Source of the DNA: Doryteuthis pealeii
Taxonomy: Eukaryota > Mollusca > Cephalopoda > Myopsida > Loliginidae
Assembly: GCA_023376005.1 (NCBI GenBank)
Contig: CM042145.1
Span: forward strand, 92,614,415 to 92,678,414
Direction of reading: 5' to 3'
Length of the DNA: 64,000 nt
Positions within the stretch are counted from its first letter, which is position 1, and the number at the start of each line of letters is the position of its first letter. The translations under genes and the position numbers were made by a program. The notes below the pieces were generated by a model. The model made no database searches. It had not been told where the DNA came from and worked only from the letters and a program-made list of their open reading frames with translations. Shown here in pieces: positions 60,401 to 64,000 of the stretch.

Positions 60401-62614
60401 TCTCTGTGTAGTATCTGTGCATTTTGTGATGAGTCACACACACCTGAGAGAAAAATTAAATTACAATATCCTGATAAAGGACGATGGAGATTTTGATCTA
60501 GTTACAACATGCGCATGAGGTCTGAGTACTGTGAAAAAAAGGGGGTAGAAGGACTGGTGACTTACCGGTTGGAGCTACTGGTTCGGTCAAGGGAGGTTCT
60601 GGCGCTTGTGACTAAACACGAGACCAGAACAGGATTAGGTCATATAGTTTCCGGTCGAAAGTTGGAGGGGTGAGGAGGTTTACAAACGCCTATAAAATAG
60701 GCTTCCCTCTCTGTTCGCCACTACTTACATCTGTGCTTCCGCTGATCAAGCAAAATGCTGACTGCTTCGTCTCAGAATAGTTAATGGCTGAGGTGAGAGT
60801 GGTCCTTCAAGACCAACTACTTTTGCTCCCGCTGATCAAGCAAATTCTTAAGTTTTGGTAATTTTCACCTTTAGTTGTCAAAATTCCCAGCAAATAAGAC
60901 AATTAGAGTAACCTCCCTTGATTTTCACTTTGAACTAAGCCGGTAGCTATTTTGAAAGTCTCCATGCGAAATAAACAAATCTTAGAAACTTTTTCGAAAA
61001 CAATACAACTGCATGCTTTAGCACAAAAATATCATAAAATGTGTTCTTAATAACAATTAAGTTCATTTCAGATAATGTACACGCACAATTTTATGCTAGG
61101 AAAATTAACAAAGTTTCTTCACGTCGAGCATACTACCAGTGCTACAAGACCCCAAGCAGGAGTGGGTTGCAGAAGAGTATTCTTTTTGCAACCCCGACTT
61201 GTCAGCCTGCTCCACTTGGGTCACCAGTGTTAACCATTTTATTTTTTCCTACAGTACTTTTTTTTATATACCCTTATTTGGCACCTGCACACACAGTGAA
61301 ATGTGATCAATAAACATAATGAAAAAATACAAGAACGGGAAAAAAAAAAAAAAAAAAAAAAAAAAAACAAAGGAGCTAATAAATCCTAATTTACGATTGT
61401 GTCCAAGTTTAAAAGAAAAAAAAGATTGGCGATTTTGAGGAAGATGTCGGTAAAATAAGGGAGGCTACTCCTGGTGAATTACAAAACCGTACGTACTACG
61501 AAAGTTGTTAGCTCTCTTACTTATTGTTTACACAACGGATAATGACAAATCTAACAAACGTAATTAAAAATATAAAGTGTTATTAAAAATTTGACGAAAT
61601 TCAAGCTCGTCTACCTGGAGGTTGTGCAATTTAATATTGTGTTTACAAAAAATTTCAACTTGTCTTTTTTTTATGGAGACCAATGAGAATTTTAATACAC
61701 ACGATTGATTTCCAATTTCCATCATTAGCAACAAATGGAAGTCGCCTCCCTTTTTACCCACATATTCCGAAAGATCGTCTTAATATATAACAAAATCTTG
61801 AAGATTCTATCTTTCCTTAAATAAAACCATAATTAGTTAGTTGTCCAGGAAATAATAATTCACATTTATTTCTAGATGATAAATAAATGAAATGTATTAC
61901 TACATTGTCATTTCATTTATCATAATTATTGTAATAATTACAATAATTAATAATTTACATTCATATATTTTTTAAAATTATTTTGTGTATTATAGGATTA
62001 ACTTCTATATTTTTAGATGCATTTGGAATAAAATAATTGTTTAAGAAAACTTAATTATTCTATTCCACATGCATGTAAAATAAAAGGCGGGGGCACAGTA
62101 TATTACCATATCGTAGCAGTCTTTTATTTGGCTGTATATTTTGGACAAGTACGGTTTGTTTGTTTGTTTTTTTTTAATTTTAAAAAAAGAAAAAAAGATT
62201 TAGAATTCACACGAAATATTTTTCTTATTCCCCGTGGAAGTTGGATACAATAATCAATTTTGTTTTAAATATTTAAATATTTAATTGCTCTTTTTTATTG
62301 CATTTATTATTCCTAAAAAATTAAAAATCAAAGAAAAAATATCTATTAATTTTTTCCCCAGATGTCATTTGCGTATTCTTTAAAAATGTTATTAAAAATC
62401 GAATCGACCCATCATTAGTACAAAATCAGATAATTTTCACCACGTGTTTACCATGAATTTTTTTTTTATAAAAAAAAAACGAAAACATCCGATTTATAAA
62501 AGTTAATGAAAAACGTGAATCAAGAAGAAACTGAAAAAAATAAAAATAAAAAAACAAACTTACAAATCGTGAATTCGTCATATTATATTTTACACGTTTT
62601 GAAGGAGTTTCCAT
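34671..62614 (-). CDS. SPOUT1: SPOUT-domain RNA methyltransferase, SPOUT1/CENP-32 family, complete copy (copy B, 11 coding exons)
   Basis: Joined exons: 62564-62614, 59600-59630, 58349-58504, 57485-57573, 56247-56317, 50653-50792, 48236-48366, 45429-45498, 41480-41678, 37919-38066, 34671-34727. They give 1143 nt, that is 380 residues plus stop, and every intron is GT-AG with matching phase. The N-terminus (about 1-79) is lysine/glutamate-rich and probably coiled coil. Residues about 80-180 hold the first half of the SPOUT fold (ALPGSILDNAQS, LQYLECPQYLRK). About 180-246 match the beta-barrel insertion (LNPLDCPHHMR, GSLVNVGLRK). About 247-362 form the SAM-binding knot (GTSERG at 296-301, HALIVFGG at 314-321). 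Knowledge of the family (Pfam Methyltrn_RNA_3; human SPOUT1/CENP-32) says RNA methyltransferase linked to mitotic spindle and kinetochore function. The start is supported by an in-frame upstream TAA (read in copy A, same sequence here). The exon 11 junction is ambiguous (see that exon). Introns are packed with repeats, and no other gene is nested in them. Confidence 0.93.
34806..35080 (-). mobile_element. S5 repeat
   Basis: Minus strand GGGCAATAAACCCAGCCC and the palindromic GCCCCCTGGGATC blocks; within the last intron of copy B. Confidence 0.65.
35305..35540 (-). mobile_element. S1 tRNA-derived SINE, degraded
   Basis: Complement of TCTAACACTAGTAAAAGGGG and of the GGTAGGCATGG block; the head is poorly preserved (TTTAGGTCTGTCAG). 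Confidence 0.65.
35565..35620. repeat. TA microsatellite
   Basis: Long (TA)n bordering a unique 500-bp segment whose other side is also a TA tract. Confidence 0.9.
35621..36117 (+). mobile_element. Probable hammerhead-carrying element relic between TA tracts
   Basis: The right end has CTGATGA at 36,079-36,085 with a mutated GAAA (TAAAC) before CATCTTTTG and the microsatellite. Internal GACCG...CGGTC hairpins occur near 35,955-35,975. Copy number and class unknown. Confidence 0.4.
36118..36210. repeat. (TA)n(GT)n microsatellite
   Basis: About 48 bp of TA then about 40 bp of GT. Confidence 0.95.
36314..36362 (-). pseudogene. Decayed duplicate of SPOUT1 exon 10 3' end and adjoining intron
   Basis: The minus strand resembles the last about 35 nt of exon 10 plus its donor (37,908-37,955). 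It has in-frame TGA codons and a donor mutated from GT to AT. The adjoining A-rich intron (36,220-36,313) also resembles 37,785-37,907. A local duplication about 1.6 kb apart within the last intron explains it. Confidence 0.55.
36635..36850 (+). repeat. Interspersed repeat (same family as 12,190-12,345)
   Basis: Shares CAACACCCTCTGGTTAAAAA, GGTGTTGCTTATC and ACCATTC blocks with 56,925-57,140. Confidence 0.55.
36990..37135 (+). mobile_element. S2 repeat, 5' truncated
   Basis: Begins in the CATAGATGGGACCCTAAC block. Confidence 0.55.
37250..37700. other. Unassigned GC-richer segment in last SPOUT1 intron
   Basis: Noticeably richer in C than its surroundings (CCCCACACACAGGAC, CATCCGGGCATC). Two overlapping open frames of 83 codons have no recognisable domain. 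It may be part of an element; nothing decisive is visible. Confidence 0.35.
37919..38066 (-). CDS. SPOUT1: SPOUT1 copy B, coding exon 10
   Basis: It encodes HALIVFGGVKGLEASLDAD and continues to NTCPTQGSRTIRTE, the catalytic knot core and C-terminal loop. The donor is GTCAGT, phase 0. A decayed copy of its 3' end lies at about 36,314-36,362. Confidence 0.94.
38353..38401 (-). ncRNA. Hammerhead ribozyme, left arm
   Basis: Identical base for base to the right-arm ribozyme but on the opposite strand, with CTGATGA at 38,391-38,397. The identity suggests the two arms are recent or kept alike. Confidence 0.82.
39596..39644 (+). ncRNA. Hammerhead ribozyme, right arm
   Basis: AGCT (stem I), CTGATGA core (39,600-39,606), stem II GATTTT/AAAATC closed by a TGT loop, GAAA (39,623-39,626), stem III ATATT/AATAT with a GATC loop, cleavage base C at 39,640 and AGCT closing stem I. 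All conserved core positions are present. Stem I is only 4 bp, so activity alone or as a dimer is untested. Confidence 0.82.
39768..39974. mobile_element. Near-perfect 207-bp palindrome with hammerhead-like core
   Basis: Centre at 39,871. The right arm has CTGATGA (39,883-39,889), a 4-bp stem GAAG/CTTC and GAAA (39,905-39,908). Stem III lacks the expected closing U, so it is a relic at best. TA microsatellite borders the left side. Confidence 0.7.
40020..40210 (-). repeat. TA tract followed by decayed GAAA-hairpin relic
   Basis: After (TA)n to 40,060 the minus strand has TGAAAAAGCACTGGTCGAAA (about 40,165-40,185), resembling a mutated hammerhead core and stem II. Confidence 0.35.
40990..41240 (-). 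mobile_element. S1 tRNA-derived SINE
   Basis: Minus strand TTTAGCTCAGTCGGTAGAG head, GTTTGGTACTGG B-box region and body to about 40,995. It lies about 240 bp downstream of exon 9 on the gene strand. Confidence 0.75.
41480..41678 (-). CDS. SPOUT1: SPOUT1 copy B, coding exon 9
   Basis: It encodes HGIYWGYTVRLADCLSGVF and then IIGTSERG, the first half of the SAM-binding trefoil knot. The acceptor is TTTCAG and the donor GTTAGT, phase 2. The copy A counterpart would be left of the window. Confidence 0.93.
42165..42470. mobile_element. Outward-facing pair of decayed hammerhead-type relics
   Basis: Left (42,165-42,290): complement of CCAGAGAGAACACTGGCC and GAGGACAACAGTCC. Right (42,360-42,460): CTGAAGAAGGCCAGAGGGC with GGTCAAAAC in place of GGTCGAAAC. 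Part recurs at 43,140-43,270. Confidence 0.45.
42575..43082 (+). mobile_element. LINE reverse-transcriptase C-terminal fragment
   Basis: Reads VISVLLYGCTTWTI, then RRTRHAGNCWRSKDELIS and RPPRTYIDQLCEDTGCC, a typical C-terminal segment of non-LTR retrotransposon ORF2. Two in-frame stops lie upstream. It ends at a TGATGATGA run, a LINE-like 3' tail. 5' truncated and dead. Confidence 0.82.
43140..43325 (+). repeat. Tandem duplication flanking the LINE
   Basis: 43,265-43,322 repeats 43,078-43,136, and 43,140-43,270 repeats 42,395-42,520. The LINE therefore sits between two copies of a duplicated block. Confidence 0.75.
43465..43690 (+). mobile_element. S3 tRNA-derived SINE
   Basis: GGCGCGTGGGCTAGTGGTTA head with GAGTTCAATTTC B box; ends with AACTCTGAATTCAAA and a poly-A run to 43,742. 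Confidence 0.72.
43757..44040 (+). mobile_element. S3 tRNA-derived SINE, second copy
   Basis: Head GTGGTGTAATGGTTATC, B box GAGTTCAAATC, complete tail CATGTGGAGGGGTTGG. AT/AC microsatellite follows. Confidence 0.75.
44040..44190. repeat. AC/AT microsatellite (with 1-95 as partner)
   Basis: Variable ACATACATAT units. It lies at the left margin of the duplicated match, which continues through a further S3 tail (44,197-44,275; 97-175). Confidence 0.9.
44707..45202 (+). mobile_element. Non-autonomous Helitron, copy B, without SINE
   Basis: Same element as 604-1,333 without the S1 insertion; the 3' end is CTAA instead of CTAG. Confidence 0.68.
45429..45498 (-). CDS. SPOUT1: SPOUT1 copy B, coding exon 8
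   Basis: It encodes EIEVDKVIPHGMRVTVKMKK and three more residues, matching the second part of the inserted barrel. The acceptor is TAACAG and the donor GTAGAT. It is identical to copy A. Confidence 0.9.
45834..46025 (+). mobile_element. S5 repeat
   Basis: Counterpart of 1,966-2,160. Confidence 0.62.
46285..46740 (+). mobile_element. S2 repeat, tandemly duplicated in copy B
   Basis: GGGTCACGTATGAATGAAAA occurs twice (about 46,480 and 46,690), each time after an S2 unit. Copy A has one. The duplication is about 210 bp. Confidence 0.78.
47511..48124. mobile_element. Foldback MITE, copy B, complete
   Basis: Ends GGTTAAATCG and CGATTTAACC, flanked by a perfect 8-bp duplication CATTTAAC (47,503-47,510 and 48,125-48,132). 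Nearly the whole element is one hairpin. An S1 SINE (47,568-47,715) lies in the left arm. The 8-bp duplication suggests hAT-type mobilisation. It ends 112 bp from exon 7's donor. Confidence 0.85.
48236..48366 (-). CDS. SPOUT1: SPOUT1 copy B, coding exon 7
   Basis: It encodes LLNPLDCPHHMRVDED through YREGLVLNKP to GSLVNVGLRK, which is the loop entering the inserted beta-barrel domain. The acceptor is TTTCAG and the donor GTAAAT. It is identical to copy A. Confidence 0.94.
48428..48725 (+). mobile_element. S2 repeat
   Basis: Counterpart of 4,315-4,610. Confidence 0.62.
48874..49670 (+). mobile_element. S1 SINE cluster, rearranged (copy B)
   Basis: Counterpart of 4,757-5,580. A short internal deletion removes the CACTAATGAAAAGGGG part of the middle unit near 49,437. 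Confidence 0.55.
50364..50640. mobile_element. Outward-facing hammerhead-type relic pair, private to copy B
   Basis: Left: complement of GGCATATCGGCTGAAACG. Right: GAAGACCGGAGGGC, then CAGCCGAAACATTGTAC. Internal GGGAGCCATCACGG block. It ends within about 15 bp of the exon 6 donor, where copy A has unrelated sequence. Confidence 0.55.
50653..50792 (-). CDS. SPOUT1: SPOUT1 copy B, coding exon 6
   Basis: It encodes AVEGDYNGIRKKGHANIQL through LQYLECPQYLRK to FPKHQDLQYA, highly conserved in the family. It is identical to copy A. A decayed repeat absent from copy A ends about 15 bp beyond its GTATGA donor. Confidence 0.94.
51488..51720 (+). mobile_element. S5 repeat
   Basis: Counterpart of 8,130-8,345 with an 18-bp shorter palindrome. 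Confidence 0.62.
51815..52035. mobile_element. S3 inverted pair with its centre deleted
   Basis: The start of the minus copy joins the end of the plus copy near 51,905 at AGAGTTTGAATTCAACC. Only the outer arms of the 8,460-9,075 hairpin remain. Confidence 0.78.
52400..52620 (-). repeat. Hammerhead-type hairpin relic
   Basis: Minus strand CTGAAGAAGGCCAGAAGGC, then GGCCGAAATGTTG gives a 4-bp GGCC stem II. Stem III is imperfect. Confidence 0.5.
53000..53245 (-). mobile_element. S1 tRNA-derived SINE, private to copy B
   Basis: Minus strand TTTAGCTCAGTCGGTAGAG head and the normal body; located in the 2.5-kb region missing from copy A. Confidence 0.78.
54232..55074 (+). mobile_element. Non-autonomous Helitron with triplicated 3' part
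   Basis: Starts TCTTATTATAATGGAGATT. The unit beginning TGAATGATTTTATATAAAAA occurs at 54,606, 54,749 and 54,921. Two copies end GGAGGGTGCAGATTCTTGCT then AG (54,901 and 55,074). Confidence 0.72.
55357..55845 (+). mobile_element. 5'-truncated LINE (CR1/Jockey-like) insertion, private to copy B
   Basis: Encodes LSYVERFRNIDLPSLVFRR, RGDMIEAYKYMHG, TRGHKLKL and VVNTWNKLPSSVVNAP, the C-terminus of a non-LTR reverse-transcriptase ORF ending with TGA at 55,771. The 3' tail is (ATT)n. Copy A is empty at 9,853 (TTTATGGGA joins GATGTTATTAAC). Confidence 0.9.
55866..56200 (+). mobile_element. S2 repeat
   Basis: Counterpart of 9,876-10,190, about 40 bp longer in the middle. Confidence 0.6.
56247..56317 (-). 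CDS. SPOUT1: SPOUT1 copy B, coding exon 5
   Basis: It encodes IARAAVVFNIDEIIIFDES, a beta-alpha unit of the SPOUT fold, ending in phase 2 at GTGAGT. The sequence is identical to copy A. Confidence 0.92.
56925..57140 (+). repeat. Interspersed repeat (family of 36,635-36,850), private to copy B
   Basis: Lies in an extra 500 bp of copy B between GTTCATTTAATTGA and the polypurine tract. Confidence 0.55.
57485..57573 (-). CDS. SPOUT1: SPOUT1 copy B, coding exon 4
   Basis: It encodes RNYTVSIALPGSILDNAQS and the following ELRTYLAGQ, a signature of the SPOUT1 family at the start of the methyltransferase fold. One synonymous change (Ser TCA versus TCG) separates it from copy A. Confidence 0.93.
57790..58160 (-). 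mobile_element. Two S1 SINEs, the second cut short
   Basis: Counterparts of 11,345-11,850. The second stops at CACCTACCATCA and is joined to the TAGA minisatellite, so about 2 kb present in copy A is missing. Confidence 0.75.
58349..58504 (-). CDS. SPOUT1: SPOUT1 copy B, coding exon 3 (charged coiled-coil)
   Basis: It encodes a K/E-rich stretch starting QRLKKKKWKEARL and ending in an acidic run before NGA. It is 3 nt shorter than copy A, losing one acidic residue in the E/D run. The acceptor is TTTCAG and the donor GTATGA. Confidence 0.88.
58530..58975 (-). mobile_element. Mariner transposase C-terminal fragment, copy B
   Basis: Counterpart of 14,366-14,800. It keeps about 16 bp after the terminus that copy A lacks (near 58,625). 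Confidence 0.82.
59600..59630 (-). CDS. SPOUT1: SPOUT1 copy B, coding exon 2 (31-nt microexon)
   Basis: The sequence after a T-rich tract and GCAG acceptor encodes KKDLKKEREE plus one base, followed by a GTGAGT donor. It is too short to stand out as an ORF. The phase match to exons 1 and 3 and conservation in both copies support it. Confidence 0.82.
59922..60200 (+). mobile_element. S2 repeat
   Basis: Counterpart of 15,749-16,060. Confidence 0.6.
60540..61260 (-). mobile_element. LTR-like repeat, single unit (copy B)
   Basis: Counterpart of 16,350-17,095. The second unit of copy A is absent: TCCTACAGTACTTTTTTT runs directly into the shared flank. Confidence 0.45.
62564..62614 (-). CDS. SPOUT1: SPOUT1 copy B, coding exon 1
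   Basis: 51 nt encode residues 1-17, starting METPSKRVKYNM. The exon ends in phase 0 at a GTAAGT donor. The short basic N-terminus is typical of the family but carries no domain. It is identical to copy A. Confidence 0.85.
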
Positions 62615-62987
62615 TGCGTATTTCAGAATAGGAACTTACAATTTAAAAGCCGGTGTACATAGAATTAGTGGAACCGGTGTCAAACTTTTGATAGTTCCCT
62701 ATTATATACTATACTTGACTATACCGTGTTGAATCTAAAAAAACGCATCACAATATACAAGCAATAGAGAATATGTTTTGATTTGGTTTGACTTATTCAA
62801 CGTCATTATAGGTTATGTAATGCCGAAATTTGATTAATTTGCAAATTTTTTGATTTTATCATTCTTTGTATTTTCAACGTTCCATTTCAATCATTTTCAT
62901 CTTTAGGTCAAATAGATCTATTTGAAAATTATTAGTTTTGGATATGAATACTTGAAACCATATAATTGTGTGCAAATTATTTGTACT

Positions 62988-63890
62988 ATTTATAATGTAA
63001 TTTATTGTGTACAGTGCTCAGGTGCACCACAACTCATCAAAGTCTCATGTCAGGTACACAGAGTAATGTTGTGCCAGGAACATGAACAGTTCACAGTAGC
63101 AAACATATGTTCCCTCCAGGCACAAGTATCTAAGTTTTAGTATAGTTAAATATCGAATTAGAAAGACTAAAGAAATTAAATAAGAACACAAAAAAGATTA
63201 CACTCATTTTTACTTTATTCTAATCGATTTCAACATAAAATTATACATAGGATTGCTTCTAATACGTTTGAGAATGAAAAAAATAATATCAGAAATCGAT
63301 AACACCAATTAATTATTTATTAAACACAGTTTTGTTAAAATTGGTATGCAAATTATTCACATGATATACTATGTAAACATTTATTTCTTAATGATATAAA
63401 AAATACATTAATAATATGGGCCATTTGGGGCCTGTGAGTCTGATCGCTTAGCAGCATGATCCCAGGGGGTCATACCCCCAGGCAACATCTGCCACCTTGA
63501 TTTAAAGGGACAGGGCTGGGTTTATTGCCCAGTGCCTGAGGTGCTCCCCCTTGAGAGGGAATGCCAATGAGATCCACGCATTTTTTGCACCTGGCATCCC
63601 ATGAGCTTCAGTTTGTGGGTGGTCCCACATTAATTTGACCTTGTGTCTGACCCGCATACATGGGATGTGTGGTAAATAAACATTAATAATATGGGCCGTT
63701 TTGAGGCAAGTCTATCTCAGCTTGCCCTGTAATAGAGACATTGTTAATAAAGAAGATGCTAATTAAGATTAAATAAATGTTGTTTTTTTTAAAAAAAAAC
63801 ATTGAGAATATAGCATAAATAATTATGGGAATTGTGACATTGGTGGTGACGTAGTTTCAGTTACAGACAGACATACAGATAATCTCCATT
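62988..63890 (-). mobile_element. Helitron (copy B) with repeat insertion at its 3' terminus
   Basis: Counterpart of 19,184-20,012. A 113-bp private insertion (about 62,988-63,100) separates the terminal CTA from the ACT flank. The insert is the repeat seen at 6,335-6,480. Confidence 0.68.
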
Positions 63891-63908
63891 ATAATAAAGA
63901 AAACTAGT

Positions 63909-64000
63909 TAGAAATACTGGACCATATGACCTTAAGACACCCCTTTTTGATCTCGATTAAGAAAGAACATGTTTTTCATTTACACCGTCAATATCCGGTT
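63909..64000. mobile_element. Foldback element with telomere-like core, cut by window end
   Basis: Left arm only, GGACCATATGACCTTAAG to TCAATATCCGGTT; counterpart of 20,031. Confidence 0.7.

Larger units (their letters stand above)
44050..64000 (+). repeat. Large duplicated segment, copy B
   Basis: Partner of 1-20,112. The offset changes from about 44,100 at the left to about 43,890 at the right because of net indels. The match is still running at position 64,000, inside a foldback element that corresponds to 20,031-20,271. Confidence 0.95.

Overview
The window is AT-rich, intron-rich eukaryotic DNA crowded with tRNA-derived SINEs, Helitrons, foldback elements and TA/GT microsatellites. The split gene (short exons, GT-AG introns of several kb) and the repeat mix fit an animal, most likely a mollusc or another lophotrochozoan. 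The species cannot be settled from the sequence alone.

I can support one protein-coding gene, present twice on the minus strand. It encodes a SPOUT-class RNA methyltransferase of the SPOUT1/CENP-32 (C9orf114) family. Copy B runs from 62,614 down to 34,671. Its 11 coding exons join in frame to 380 codons plus a stop, close to the length of the animal family. Copy A runs from 18,812 down to 1,558 with exons 1-8. Its last three exons would lie left of the window. The shared exons are almost identical: I see one synonymous change and one 3-nt in-frame indel.

The two genes belong to a large direct duplication. Positions 1-20,112 match about 44,050-64,000 collinearly, and both matches run off the window ends. 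The only discontinuity is an exact 100-N gap at 29,748-29,847. This is what two uncollapsed haplotypes laid end to end would look like, although a real tandem duplication is not excluded. The copies differ by many transposon insertions and deletions and a few small changes, so the window also shows recent element movement.

Layout: 1-18.8 kb holds copy A exons 8-1. From 18.8 to 29.7 kb is the sequence upstream of copy A: a Helitron, G-rich foldbacks, a non-autonomous hAT element, an 85-bp satellite-like array and LTR-like pieces. After the gap, 29.8-34.7 kb lies downstream of copy B: LTR-like repeats, hairpins and a Helitron. From 34.7 to 62.6 kb is copy B, with inverted-repeat elements in its 3' introns. 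From 62.6 to 64 kb is the upstream region of copy B.

The most interesting non-gene signal is a group of inverted-repeat elements whose arms carry outward-facing hammerhead-ribozyme folds. One pair (38,353-38,401 minus and 39,596-39,644 plus) keeps a complete hammerhead core by eye. Other pairs are variant or decayed, and most of the better preserved ones abut TA microsatellites. They resemble Penelope-like or retrozyme-type hammerhead carriers, but no coding sequence remains to prove that.
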